Shown: positions 22,688 through 34,102 of the stretch, piece after piece
How the letters are laid out: each line of letters opens with the position of its first letter
How positions within the stretch are numbered: position 1 is the first letter of the stretch
Source of the DNA: Anastrepha obliqua
Lineage: Eukaryota; Arthropoda; Insecta; Diptera; Tephritidae
Assembly: GCF_027943255.1 (NCBI RefSeq)
Contig: NC_072895.1
Span: 46,536,001 to 46,600,000, forward strand
Length of the DNA stretch: 64,000 bases
Direction: 5' to 3'
Translations under genes and position numbers: made by a program
Notes under the pieces: model-generated
The model's input: only the letters and a program-made list of their open reading frames with translations
What the model was told of the DNA's origin: nothing
Databases searched by the model: none

Positions 22688-23306
22688 GTCGGGTGTTCTT
22701 TTTTTAACTGTATGGGAACTATCGATATCGATAACTATGGTTTGACAGCAGAGAATGGAAAACTGTGATGACATTTCTCTGTTCAGTAAGGTTTGGCAAG
22801 CCATCATGAATCCTTTAATGCTAGAGCAAAGTTTCAAATTTTTGAAATCTACTTTGAAAAAAAAAAAAAAAAAAAAAAATTAAATAAATCTGTTCGCGAA
22901 GTCCTTATTTCTTTCAAAGTGAGGTGGTTACGATGAATGGCGTGCGCTATGGAGCCATACTGACCGAATTTATGTTTCCAAAAATTATTGAACTAAACAA
23001 CGACGACATTTAGTTCCCACAAGATGGCGTAACTTGCCACACAGCGCGCTTAACAGTCGATTTATTGCAATATGCCAGCCACCATTGACGTCATACGTTT
23101 AGATTTATTGACAAAAGTAGACAAAAATTAGACTGATCGAAGGGATCACGCATTTCGTACCGCGGCGAGCATATGCCGTTTACTGTATTCAAAAAATAAA
23201 AGCCATGAAATTATCTAGCAGATTTTAATAAAAAAAAATTCGTTTCAACAATATTTTTGTTTTTTACTAATATTCTCAGTTCTCAAGCTCTTAAAAAACC
23301 ACCCGA
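22688..23306 (+). mobile_element. Tc1/mariner-superfamily remnant with weak terminal repeats
   Basis: TCGGGTGTTCTTTTTTTAAC at 22689 resembles the reverse complement of the right end, TCGGGTGGTTTTTTAAGAGC (23306 inward), with TA on each outer side (one extra base on the left). A transposase fragment lies inside. A poly-A run at 22857-22880 splits the interior. Confidence 0.5.
22925..23095 (+). pseudogene. transposase fragment around second catalytic Asp
   Basis: Reads VTMNGVRYGAILTEFMFPKI, a stop, FPQDGVTCHTARLTVDLL, which aligns with VTVNSVRYREMI and FQQNGATCHTT of the DD41D copy at 27.3 kb. Only this middle segment is readable; the first and third catalytic regions are lost. Confidence 0.65.
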
Positions 23307-23929
23307 TAGTAGATATTTATGTACTTTTATATGTGCCAAGTCATATTTTTTCAACACTTAATATTTTGCAATTACTTAATGCCCACACATTACATTTTAT
23401 AATTTAGTTGTAATCCTTTGCAGCGATAAAACTTAAAAGGTTTTGAAAATTAAATTGCATTGCACAACAACTAACTAATGGCACTGAGGTGTGTGAGTAT
23501 TTGTGGATATGTGTAGCAGTAGCAACAGCTATTTTGCTTATCAGTCGCCGCAATCACGGCCAGAAATCACTTAACACTTTTTATAACCAATTCGATTAGG
23601 TGGCGTTAAGCGCATTTGTTCGCAATTACATTATTTACAAACAACAGCTTTTTGCTTAGCTTGTTTTTGTTTTTTCTTATGAAAGCAATTTTATGAAAGA
23701 TTTTATTATTTGTAGCTTGCTTTAGACGTCAATTTTATGTACAGAATTTTGTTTGTATGTACATTAGAATGGATCGATTTTGTGATTCGGTGTAAGAATT
23801 TGAATGAAATTTTGGCGAGCGAAATTTCTTAAAGATATTTCGCTATGAAATAAGGTCTGCAGCAACTATATATAAAGGCTTTTTTAAGAGGTGTTGTTCT
23901 GATATTCAAAGAAAAATGCTACTTGTTAA

Positions 23930-24616
23930 GGGGTTACATGGGTTTCGTCGGATAAAAAAAGGCCTATTTTGCAATATTTTTTTTCTATGTAAAAAATTAT
24001 TTATTTAATTCAAACTTTTTTCTGTCTAATAGATACATATTTAAAGAATAATTTCTGAAATTTTCAAAAAGAAAGTTAAAACTCCTCCATTGTGAAGTCA
24101 TTTCCGCTGACCCTTCGAAAAAGAGGTGATCCGCGTTGTCAGCATAACTCCTGACAAGCTTATCAAAAATGAAAAAACAAAAATAGGTGTTTTAGTTAAG
24201 ACCATAAACTCGTGCTTGAACGAAGGAATGAAAAAAAAAGTAAAAATTGGAATTTTGGCAGACATTTTTCCAAAAAAATGAAAATTTCAGTCAAATTTGC
24301 TTGACATTTTGTTTTTTTTAAATAGTTGTAATTGAAAAAAAAAAACGTTCAAGCACGAATAAAATTTCATCAAGATCGGTTGAGCAGTTTTCGAGAACAT
24401 TTGACAACCGACTTTGAAAACACGGTTCCGAGAAAAACGCGTTTAAAGTTTTGAGTAACAATAAAAGTGGCTTGGAGCGACACATTCCAAAGGCTGTATC
24501 TCCGAATTTATTATTGATTATGAAAATTTAGGATAATATTCCTGAGAAATTGTAGAAATTAATAAGCAAAAAAAAAATAAATCGATTTTTTGGACCAACG
24601 AAACCCTTGTAACCCT
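23930..24616. mobile_element. TTAA-flanked MITE, copy 2 (687 bp), nested
   Basis: Flanked by TTAA at 23926-23929 and 24617-24620. Ends are GGGGTTACATGGGTTTCGTC and, inverted, AGGGTTACAAGGGTTTCGTT (17 of 20). It lies inside a DD41D copy whose sequence resumes with TATAAGTAATCGGATGTTTA, as in the uninterrupted relative at 13.2 kb (TATAAATGATCGGATGTTTA). No coding capacity. Confidence 0.88.
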
Positions 24617-24667
24617 TTAATATAAGTAATCGGATGTTTATTTCATTATAAAGAGGAAGGTATGCCG

Positions 24668-25012
24668 TTAATAGTGGGAAACAACATCAAGCAAATGACC
24701 ACCACGACCACGCTTACAGGACAATATCCGTTCCATGAAATTTTCCATAACCGAATTGCAAAGTGGCTGCCCTATGTCCTCGATAGCCTCACGAATTCCA
24801 TCTTTGAGGACATGAATCGACCCTGGGCTGTTGGCGTAGACCTTCTCTTTCACGTGGCCCCAAAGAAAAAAGTCACAAGGTGTTAAATCAAAAGATCTCG
24901 GTGGCCAATTGTGATCACCTCTTTGAGAGATAACACAGTCCGGAAACTTTTCCCGCAAAAGATCAATGGTTTAGTTGCTTGTGTGGCTCGTAGCGCCGTC
25001 TTGTTGAAATTC
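24668..25012 (-). pseudogene. DD41D transposase C-terminal half (type A)
   Basis: From the high end: FQQDGATSHTSN (second Asp), a stop, LLREKFPDCVIS, WPPRSFDLTPCDFFLWGHVK (third Asp), NSVMENFMERILSC and a stop at 24668. I count 41 residues between second and third Asp, placing it with the DD41D (rosa-type) branch of Tc1/mariner. The first catalytic Asp and DNA-binding domain are missing. Its sequence is close to the 13.3-kb copy. Confidence 0.85.
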
Positions 25013-25015
25013 GAC

Positions 25016-25314
25016 TACGGCGGTCGTCTGCAAGCAACTGCAGCAACTATTAAATTTTATTTTCCATGAATGGAGCAGAAAATACTCAAATGTGTGGAAG
25101 ATTGAGTTTTAATATTTTCTAGGAAAAAAACTTTTTTATACTTAGTCTTGCTCTGAATTCTGTGACAAATTTTATAATGCATACGACGAGAATAAATTCG
25201 CAAAAAAAAGTTCCGTAATTTTTGCTTTTGTTCGTTTGCATTGTCTACTCATAAATTATACTCAGGCAAATTTTGTGAGATTTACGAATTCCTGAAAAAA
25301 CGTAACATTTTTAG
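25016..25314. other. no gene recognised
   Basis: AT-rich, between two transposase remnants; possibly 5' leader of the maT-like element. Confidence 0.25.
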
Positions 25315-25934
25315 CAATGCCTGTTTACCGCACGATCAATCGTGTGAAATGACAGACAGAAAAAGAAGTGGTTCGAGCCATTGCAGCCATAAAAGCCGTT
25401 TGAGATAGAATTCGCAGAAACCTCCTTAGCAAACAGAAAATCATGTCCAGGAAGTGAAATGTATCGACCAGATCCATGCAAGACTAATTAGAAATGATCT
25501 CCACATAAAAGCGATCCGTCGCTCAATTGGACATCGTCTGACAACGCGCTTGAAAAAAATTTGATTCGATAGAAGCAAGTAGCTTCTTCGGTAGCACGCG
25601 GTCAACGGCCATGAAAATATTCTCCTTACAGATGAGAAAATTTTGACTGTTGAAGTAGTTTTTAATAAGCAAAACGACAAAAGCTATGCTAAAACTTCTA
25701 AAAACGCAAAAAATGGTTCAAAGGCGTTACATCTCCTCATTTCTGCGAAAAAGGTGTTAAGACCGGGGCTAAAGTGTACCAGGAGGATGTCTTTGAATTC
25801 CATGTGTAGTTTCAGCCTACTTTCGGCGGTTAACGAAGTTTGGACACACTTAACAAAAAAATCAGATATTAGTCGTACTAACCATATTTCGCCGGCTTGC
25901 TAGTATCAAAAAAGTGGGATTTCGTTGTACACTG
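25315..25934 (+). pseudogene. maT-like (Tc1/mariner) transposase remnant
   Basis: Frame-shifted pieces in order: TDRKRSGSS-like linker, RIRRNPLRKQKIM-like reading, RLIRNDLHIKAIRRSIGHRL (second helix-turn-helix), HAVNGHENILLTDEKILTVE (first catalytic Asp), FNKQNDKSYAKTS, and FCEKGVKTGAKVYQEDVFEF in a shifted frame. The block TDEK-x-VE-VFNKQND also occurs, as DEKIFQIEQFVYSQND, in the copy at 43.6 kb. The second and third catalytic regions are missing. The right boundary GTTGTACACTG (TA at 25935-25936) could be a terminal repeat, but no left partner was found. Confidence 0.65.
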
Positions 25935-25936
25935 TA

Positions 25937-26389
25937 TATATGTGGTCATAATTTTTGAAAATTACCCCCTATTTATCTTTGGTAAATATTCGTACCGCGT
26001 CATTATATAGATCAAAGCTATGTAGCACGAGCCGATATTTTTATGTATTTATTAATGCCTAGAAGAAACTATCGGAAAAAATTCACTTAAAACGACTAAA
26101 TTAATTCCATAAATTAAAAGCATAAAAAAAAATATACTGAGTTAAATAGAGCAAAACAATGCCCTTGAGAACAATAAGCCCGGAGCGACAGTAAATTGTA
26201 AATTAAGTGAGAAATAATATATTAGCCAACCGAAGGGGAAGAAATTCCGCAGAAAGCGCTGAAGTAGTTTTTCGTATAAATAAAGAATTAAGATTTATTA
26301 GCGGGGAATGGCGAACAAAATTACCGTGTACTATCCATACAATTTATGGTCCGAAGAGAGGGAGAAGAAATGTTCTAACAAATTCGATT
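25937..26389. other. no gene recognised
   Basis: AT-rich; bases 26200-26390 may hold upstream LINE sequence too decayed to assign. Confidence 0.25.
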
Positions 26390-27172
26390 CGAAGATATGA
26401 AGAGTGGATTGTGGTACTTAGATCAGAAAATTTATAGACAGTTTCTTACATCGGAATTGTATAGGTTAGCCAAGGTCGCTGAGTTCAGTTGGAGGGGGTA
26501 TAAGGATCTACTAAAAGTATATAAGAAAGAAATACGTAGAGCCAAGAGATAATCTAGGAAAGACTTCAGTAGCAGAATAGAAGACATTAATGAGATGGCT
26601 AGACTTAGGAAACTGCAATCTAAAAATCCGTCTATGCCAAGAACAATACGAAAAATTAACGCGGAGTGGGCTGAGAGTTGTGAGGACTCTCTAGAAGACC
26701 TAGTCAGCACACATTTTCCGGGGTGTGCGGACACTACAGAACTCGAACCCAGAAGAGATATTGTGCACGACATTCCGACGAACGTTAGTACGACCAACAA
26801 GATAGTATGGGCTATACAAAGTTTCGACCCACATAAATTGCCAGGACTGGATGGAATCTTCCCAGCCATGCTCCAAAAAGTAAGTTATCTTGTGGTTATT
26901 CCAAAAGCGTGCAAAAGCAACTCTCTCTACTCGACGGAATACAGGCTCATTAGTCTGACCTCATTTCTCCTAAAAGCGTAGGAGAAGATTCTAGACACAT
27001 ACATTAGAGACACAATTGCGCCGGACGAATTATCCAAGGCGCGGCACGCTTACACTAAAGGTAGATCTACTGAAACTGAACTTCACTTATTTGTACTAAA
27101 CATAGGAAAGGCATTAGAATATAAGGAGTATGCTCTAGGAGTATTTCTAGATACATCAGGGGCCTTGAACAA
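26390..27172 (+). pseudogene. LINE reverse transcriptase fragment (I/LOA/Jockey-like group)
   Basis: The frame of 26595 reads the pre-palm region MARLRKLQSKNPSMPRTIRK, EDLVSTHFPGCADT, VWAIQSFDPHKLPGLDGIFP (reverse-transcriptase start motif), VVIPKACKSN, YRLISLTSFLLKA, a TAG at 26979-26981, then EKILDTYIRDTI, KGRSTETELHLFVL and ALGVFLDTSGALNK (first polymerase Asp motif, FLDTSGA). Upstream pieces such as RGYKDLLKVYKKEIRRAKR lie near 26490-26550, before an in-frame TAA. The palm ends abruptly at about 27172, where the same frame continues as a DD41D transposase. The YxDD motif, thumb and RNase H are missing. Confidence 0.85.
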
Positions 27173-27740
27173 AGTGACAAAGTGGGTGAATGATAATCCA
27201 AGAGTGATTGCCGAAAAACCAATGCACCCACAAAGAGTGACTGTTTGGTGCGGTTTATGGGCCGGCGGCATCATTGGGATGTGTTTTTTCCAAAATAAGG
27301 CCGGCCAAGTAGTTACTGTGAATAGTGTTCGATATCGTGAAATGATAACGAACTTTTTATGGCCCGAATTGAAAGATATGGATGTGGACGATATGTGGTT
27401 TCAACAGAACGGTGCCACCTGTCACACAACTAACGACACAATGGCTCTTTTGCGCGAAAAATTTGATGGCCGAATAATCTCACGTCGCGGCGATGTCAAT
27501 TGGCCGCCAAAATCATGTGATTTGACACCGTTGGACTTCTTTCTTTGGGGTTATTTGAAAGAAAAGGTGTACGTCGATAAGTTAGCAACAATTCAAGAGC
27601 TAAAGGATGGGATAATTCGGCACATTAACGGCATAGAACCTCAATTATGCCTCAGCGTCATCGAAAATTTGGAACATCGGATGGAGAGGTGTCGCCGAGA
27701 CCGCGGCGGCTATTCGTCCGATATTTTGTTCCGTGCGTAA
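27173..27740 (+). pseudogene. DD41D transposase, C-terminal two thirds, second Asp mutated
   Basis: An uninterrupted frame reads NDNPRVIAEKPMHPQRVTVW, GLWAGGIIGMCFFQN, VNSVRYREMITNFLWPELKD, FQQNGATCHTTNDTMALLRE, WPPKSCDLTPLDFFLWGYLK (third Asp) and ends RRDRGGYSSDILFRA. The second catalytic Asp is replaced by Asn (AAC at 27408-27410), so catalysis should be abolished even if the protein were made. From the mutated Asn to the third Asp there are 41 residues. The frame is continuous with the upstream LINE frame (see 26390-27172). Note that 27165 starts with TTG, not ATG. Confidence 0.9.
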
Positions 27741-27848
27741 TTGAGTTATACCAATATTATCATAATAAAGAGAAATGATAATAATTTCCTAAAAAGAATT
27801 GTATTTTATTCAAAATCAACACCGGTCCTTGAAACTTAACCACCTTTT
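27173..27848 (+). mobile_element. DD41D element type B, left end lost at a LINE junction
   Basis: The right terminal repeat ends CTTAACCACCTTT at about 27848, matching the ends at 15212 and 63390, followed by TATA. The left terminal repeat, the DNA-binding domain and the first catalytic Asp are missing; the sequence begins within the transposase, directly after the LINE reverse transcriptase. Confidence 0.8.
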
Positions 27849-28162
27849 ATATATAATTGGCGCGTACGCCCTTTCTGGGTGTTTGGCCGAGCTCCTCCTC
27901 CTGTTTGTGGTGTGCGTTTTGATGTTGTTCCATAAATGGAGGGACCTACAGTTTCAAGCCGACTCCGAACGGCAGATATTTTTATGAGGAGCTTTTGCAT
28001 GGCAGAAATACACTCAGAGGTTTACCATTGCCTGCCGAAGGGCGAACGCTATTAGAAAAATGTTTTTCTTAATTTGGTGTTTCACCGAGACTCGAACCTA
28101 CGTTCTCTCTGTGAATTCCGAATGGTAGTCACGCACCAACCCATTCGGCTACGGCGACCGCC
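27849..28162 (-). mobile_element. tRNA-derived SINE, copy 1
   Basis: On the minus strand it begins GGCGGTCGCCGTAGCCGAAT. The polymerase III box A region TAGCCGAATGGGTTGGTG and box B GGTTCGAGTCTC lie in the first 75 bases, followed by a non-tRNA body (GGCAGGCAATGGTAAACCTC) and the tail CCAATTATATATA. It abuts the right end of a DD41D element. It is the most complete head of the four copies, together with 42256-42575. Confidence 0.88.
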
Positions 28163-29690
28163 AAAAAGTTTAAAATAATTCCCTAAAATTTAATTAACCA
28201 ACTTCCATTTAAAAGCCAACATTAAAAACTAAATTCACTTAGCGAACGAATTCCAAAGTGAAAATTCCAAAATATACAATTCACGCACAAATGCAACTGT
28301 AATTAGCTAAATGCTAAGTATTTACAAAATTAATATAATTAGTGAATTTTTGCACGAGCAAATTAAAGCAAACAACAGCGACAACAACAACAAGGCGCGC
28401 TTGTGGCCAACAAATTTATAATAACATCAGCGACGTCAGCGACAAATTAGCTTTGGACTTTTAATATTATTACACCTGTCAACTAAATGTCGGCATACAT
28501 ACATACAAATGTGCATACAGACATGCATAATGGCAAATTGTGAAACCAGCAATGTGCGGTCGAAACTGAATGTAGTTCGGTCGAAAACTGATGGTATTTC
28601 CGATTTATTTTTTTTTTGCTATTTGACAATGCCATATGAACTTTGTAATGAAGATGGAACAACACATAATTAACAGGTTTATTACTATTATTTTTTTATG
28701 TTTATTAGTGTGAAGCTCGAATTGTTGCTTTACTTAAATTGTATGGTGTTTGGGCGAGAAATTCGAGAAAAAATTAAAATAATATTCAAATTGAAGTAAA
28801 TACTTTCTTTTATGTTAGTATTAGTGAGTTAGTTAAATAAGAAATATGCCAATATTTATTAGAAAAAGTTTATTAAATTATAACTACGTACAAAATTCTA
28901 GTTTTATACAGAAACAAACCAACATTATGCAGCAATAAATATTTTTTACTATTTATTTGATTTATTTATTTAGTGAAATTCACAAAGTTGTTTTTACAAT
29001 GTCTGACCCACACACTAGAAAATTGTTATGCACGCGATTCAAGAACTCAATTTCTTAAAAAACGAAATTTTTGGTGCCTCGATAGCATGTTAGGAATTTT
29101 TTGAAGGACTTCAATATTGTACATATGATACAAAATTTCGAAAATTATTATAAATTTAAAAGCATATGAAGAAGAAGAATCGAAATGAAATTTAAAAATA
29201 ATTTTGCTCACAACTATTCATTAAAAAAAAATCTGAAATACCTTCTTTTAAATTTAACATCGTCAAATATTTTTATAAAATCACAAAAAGTATAAAAACA
29301 CTAAATTTGCATTCACTTTCATGTGTTCATACAATTTTTGGTGTATTTAAAAAAATGCCTTCTAGGAGTATGTGAGCACAGCTTGAGAAAAATTTGACTA
29401 TTTATATATTTTTCATTCCAATTATTTTTTTTTAATAAAAATATAGTTCATTCTATAACAAATCCCATATTAATCTAAGTTTTTATAATAACTTAATTTT
29501 TTAATTTTTTAAAATTGAAATAACATTTCATTAAAAAAAAAATAGGCACATACGCGGTTTATTCTAATTTAGTTTTGTGCGAAAAAGGAAAAAGTGAGAA
29601 AACATTTTTGTTTCATATTAATATTGATTCAGAGCATTTACCTATGAGATGATATACCTATGAAGTGAAACTTTCAGCTATTAGTCCTTA
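28163..29690. other. 1.5-kb gap without recognised gene
   Basis: AT-rich. CAACAGCGACAACAACAACAA lies near 28374-28394. Bases 29370-29520 share TTCATTCTATAACAAATCCC with the foldback element near 36200 and may be a partial copy of it. Confidence 0.35.
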
Positions 29691-30552
29691 GATGTTCCTA
29701 GGAGTATTTTTAAACCTTCCCAAATGTCTTGTTTTTTTCGTCTGTCATCTGTCAACAATATTCAGTTCATTGTTTGTTACGCTTCATACAACAATGCATT
29801 TTTATCGCACTTACTGGTAAAAATGTCGAATTTCGATTTGCGGACATCGTTGAGAACTGAAAAACCACTTGTGAAATGCTGCTCTCCCGGTTCAAAAAGA
29901 AGTCTTTTTTGCATCGAATCGTTACGGGTGATGAAAAATGGGTGTATTTCTCCAATCCCAAGCGTAAACGATCGTATGGTCCGTGCGGCCACTAGCCAAA
30001 AACAACGGCCAAACCAAATCGCTTCGGTCGCAGGGCAATGCTGTATGTTTTCTGGGATCAGCGTGGTATTAAAACCAGGTGAAACAGTTGACGGTGCACG
30101 CTACCAACGACAATTGGCCGATTTGAACAGCGCTATATACCGAAAATACCTAGAATATGCCGATCGGCGTTACAAAGTAATTTTTCTTGATGACAATGCA
30201 CCTGAACATCGAACAAGTGAGACCCGGGATTTGGTGGAGACGTACGATTGGGAACCGCTGGTGCATGCGGCTTACTCACCAGACTTGCCGCCTTCCGATT
30301 ATCATTTGTTTGCATCGATGGGCCATGCACTTTCCGAGCAGCGCTTCAATTCTCACGAAGAAGCCAAAAAATGACTCGATGATTGGTTTGCGGCCAAAGA
30401 CGGCCAATATTTTTGGTGCGGCATCCACAAATTGCCTGAGAGATGAGAAAAATGTGTCGCTAGCGATGGCTATTATTTTGAAGATTAAATTTGTAACCAT
30501 GTTTTGTTAATAAACGTTTCAAATTGAAAAAAAGTCTCATTCCATAGGCATC
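29691..30552 (+). mobile_element. mauritiana-type mariner remnant (about 860 bp)
   Basis: Possible ends GATGTTCCTAGGAGTA (29691) and, inverted from 30552, GATGCCTATGGAATGA, with TA at 29689-29690 and 30553-30554. The terminal similarity is modest, so boundaries are tentative. Inside is a mariner transposase missing its N-terminal DNA-binding domain. Confidence 0.6.
29815..30488 (+). pseudogene. mauritiana-type mariner transposase pseudogene
   Basis: Combining frames: KKSLFCIESL-like and, in another frame, RIVTGDEKWVYFSNPKRKRS (first Asp), AKPNRFGRRAMLYVFWDQRG, KPGETVDGARYQRQLADLNS, VIFLDDNAPEHRTSETRDLV (second Asp), HAAYSPDLPPSDYHLFASMG (third Asp), HALSEQRFNSHEEAKK, WFAAKDGQYFW and a stop after SDGYYFED near 30487. 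The WVYF-NPKRK and SDYHLF-SM-HALS-QRF blocks are those of the Mos1-like mauritiana subfamily. All three Asp codons survive, but at least three frameshifts or stops and loss of the N-terminus inactivate it. Confidence 0.9.
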
Positions 30553-30554
30553 TA

Positions 30555-32879
30555 CGTTTTTGAAGCGTATTATCTATCATTTTGCATCATTTTCCGCTTT
30601 TGGAATAAATATTTGAATTGATTGAAGAAATCATAACAAATTGAATGCATAAGTTTTTGCTTCGGATAAGTAACATTCAACATTTTGTATATACTCCCAA
30701 ATATATACAATAATATAAAATCCCTCATCCGCCAACAATGCTAATAACGCTTGGCTAAATGTTTACATTTGAGCAAATGTCAAAAATCTTATGTTTAATT
30801 AAGTAAAGTGCAAATGGAAGTACCTTTTTTTCTAATTTATGGATCAGATATTAATTGATTGTAAATTATTTTTTGGAAAATAAAGTTCGACAATTTTCTA
30901 GCTTAAGGCCACTATAGCCATGGCTATAAGCTTATTGTATCTTATAGTTATCTGTAAATACAATTTTCAATAAAAAAATTCCTTAAGCAGACATGGGTAA
31001 GAGTATTACTTTTAAGCGCATGGTTTGAGTATTTACCTCAGAAGTAGATTACTTTTATCTAAATGTTGCTAGCTGCTTTTTAGTTTTACTTGAATCGACC
31101 AGAATATTTTGAAAGCGAAAATAGCGAATTACTGGAATTTCTACCATTTTTGTGATGTGCTTTATCAAATTCAACAAATCGTAAAAAGCATCACTACGCT
31201 TCATACTCGTAGAGGAGATAACGCTCTACTGCTTACTAGACGAGTAAATGTATGCATGTATGTGTGCGCCACATATATTTGTTGTACTCTATAAACCAAA
31301 TACGTATGACGAACTCTCAGCCAACGAGATTAGTTAGCGTTCTGGCTGGTGTGTGATGCGCTCGCAAATGTATGCATGTATGTATGTAGGTACGTCTAAA
31401 ATCAGACAAGGGGAGAAGACAATCAGCCGCAGCGATTGTCATGTGAAATGGGGCTTTCATCGCGTACGCGGCTAATGATTATAATTTTTTACATTAAGAC
31501 AAAATTTCATTAAAATAGTGAAAAATGAAACTGAAATGGAAATAGAAATTAAAATGCCAATGCAAATTGCCTTAATTAGAGGGGGTTTGAACGGCCAAGT
31601 GAAAATACAGGTCTCAGTAGGAAAAATCAGAAACTGAATAAATTGTAACCTGTCATGTCATTTAATTTGGCGATTCACTTGCGTTCGCCAATTCGACGCG
31701 CGCCTACAGTGCGAATTTGTATCATTTAACGACTGAAACGCAAACTAAAAAAAAACAAAAAAAAAAAAAAAAAATCAGCTGCAGAAAGAAATCAAGTTGA
31801 GTTAATGAAAAATTAAATAATCTTATGCGTGTATGAGTACGATTGCGCCAATAGTTGAATACGTAGCTGAATCGATGTCGGCGCCTGCCTTTGCGCCCAC
31901 ACGCCTCTCACATACCTTACTCTACTCACTTATAAGGCTATACTTGTTTTTGATATTTGATTTTTGATTTTTATTTTTTGGTTGTTTTCCCCTTTTGCTT
32001 TTATGGCACACAAACGCAACTTAAGCTTTAATTTCAGCTGCTAGGCTTGATTTAGCCGTTGCTGTTTCGATAGATTGAGCAGCCGATTGATGATTGTTTC
32101 GTTAGGCCAGCGAAGCTGTGGTGAGATTCTTGAGAATTTTGATGTTTGCACAGGCTTGGAAGGAGGGAAGAAGGGGGAGGCTGGATGAGATTGTGTCGAC
32201 CACTGCTATTACTTCATACCCCTCAAGAGCCATTTATGTACATGCTAGCACACAAACACACATTTGTAACTATGTATGCGTGTATGTGTAAATGTACATT
32301 TTTAAGTTTACCACTTGTTTTTTCGCACTTTTTTATTGATGTAGACTGTTTAATGAGTTTCATTAACGACTTTTGTGTGCATCTACAAGTAAAAAATTTC
32401 ATATTTATTTGCTCTTTTTCAGCTTCGCAATCGTGTGCTTAAGAACATTCTACGCCTACCAAAAAGTTGGCTTTAGTTTTATTTATTTATTTAATTTGGG
32501 AAATTTAGGGCGAGCCGCTAATAAAGTTTATGAAGGTCACCGTCGAGTTATTAAAATTGTGTTAGTGAGTGATAGATAGAAATGTGTGTGCCATGATATA
32601 ATTGAAATACAACATGTCAACAAGGGTAAATTAATCTTTTTTTCGGCAGATGCGCAGTAGTAGGGTATTACCAGTGTAGCTTTATCCTTTAACGACAGCA
32701 ACATAGAATTATTAGGTGGTATAACAAGTTCGAGAACAAAGACAGATGGGTCTCAACTCGAGTATCTATTCCAATGAAAAGTGTTGCGAATAATTTTTAG
32801 CTTATAAATAAAAATTATATCTGAGATAGAGGTCTATACTAACTATAAGTGGTGGTCTGGCACTCCTCAAGTAGCACTA
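30555..32879. other. 2.3-kb gap without recognised gene
   Basis: No coding motifs. Holds ATGTATGTATG-type tracts near 31250 and 31375 and a nearly pure A run at 31747-31774. Confidence 0.3.
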
Positions 32880-33395
32880 AAGCGCCGTTTTGATACCATT
32901 ATGAGACTTCCAACAAGCAGATATCTACAGACAGCCAGAGCTGTTGATTTAATGGTGGAGTTTGACTGGATTTAGGTTGGCGCACTGCTCCAGGCTGTCG
33001 AAGGAAGGAGCGCCCAGTGACCTTGGCCGTCTAGCTGCTAAACCCGGACATTTACAGAGAAAATGCTCTACAGTCTCTTTCTCTGAAAGGTCCCCACAGC
33101 TTCTGCAATGGGAGTTAAATGGTAAACATAGCTTTTCCGGGTGTGTGCCGATCGTCCAGTGACCGGTAAACACAGCTACGAGTTTGGAAATTGAATGGCG
33201 CGGAGTCTAAAGGACTTTCTGAGACCTTCGTATATCGTATTCGGGCCAAAGGGTTTTCGCAATAGCCCATGAAGAAATGGAGCTCCATATTTTCTCCCTC
33301 TATCAGGGGGATGCCGATGACCGGGTAGGAGGTCTCTGAGTCCAATTCAGTCCCATTCAGTCCCATTCCTGTCAAGATCATCAGCAAATTTCACA
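32880..33395 (-). pseudogene. LINE RNase H end and C-terminal zinc finger
   Basis: The minus strand reads VIGIPLIEGENMELHFFMGY, PLDSAPFNFQTR, FTGHWTIGTHPEKLCLPFNS and HCRSCGDLSEKETVEHFLCK, ending near NLNPVKLHH and a stop. The Cys/His pattern C-x2-C-x8-H-x3-C is the terminal finger following RNase H in this LINE group. One frameshift near 33170 separates the two pieces. It is 5'-truncated; reverse transcriptase is absent. Confidence 0.85.
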
Positions 33396-34102
33396 TATTA
33401 TTATTATTTAAATTAAATAAGAGATAAATAAATTGTCAAAACTATTCAGTAAGTTTATTATATTAGAGCTCTCAATTTTGTTCGAGCACATTTTCGAATA
33501 GCCCACGCAAATGAGCAACGAGTACGCACACACCTGTTTGATGCTTATTACTTAAAAATTTTCGAGCATGAACTCGAGTATATCGAGTTTCTTCCAGTGA
33601 TTCGAACAATAATTTTGATTATTTTGACTTTTTTGCTGTCATTTTTTTGCAAATTGATTGTATACAATGCTAACGTCGTTAGAAAACTGAAGGAATGCTT
33701 ACCACTAAAACTTACTATTTGTGTTTAAGCTGCTAAAATTTTTTAACAGCTCGAAAATTTCGTACAAACATTTCAACAGTTGAACAGTGAACGAGTTTCA
33801 AGCGAGTATCGAACTACTCGCACTGCTTGATACTCGGGTATCAGGAGCTCTATTCTATATTGGACTTAAACATTTTTTTTTTCAAATACAAACTTTCGAC
33901 TTAACAGTGATTTTTGTGATTTTGTTGTTTTTACAAAATACACCTAGTTTTTGTTTTCCATTTGAAGATGTCCAGTGGGAGAAAAGCACATATATATAAG
34001 AGCACCTGAAAATTTTCGAGAAAACAAAAACAATCTGATTTTGGCAGAACGAATAGACGATGGCCTTTTAGCGGAAAATTAAAAATTTTTTAACAAAGCG
34101 CG
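33396..34102. other. no gene recognised
   Basis: Includes AAATAAATTGTCAAAACTATTC near 33425, resembling a piece of the dispersed AT-rich repeat at 59.9 kb. Confidence 0.3.

Larger units (their letters stand above)
23875..25015 (-). mobile_element. DD41D element type A, 5'-truncated and split by a MITE
   Basis: The left end AAGGCTTTTTTAAGAGGTGT (23875; TA at 23873-23874) parallels the end at 13183, and GATATTCAAAGAAAAATGCT is identical in both. A 687-bp MITE sits between the terminal repeat and the coding part. The other end is lost near 25015, just past the second catalytic Asp. Confidence 0.8.

Noticed and set aside
29767..29992. Minus-strand frames within the 29.7-kb mariner
   Set aside because: Shadows of the mariner transposase on the plus strand.
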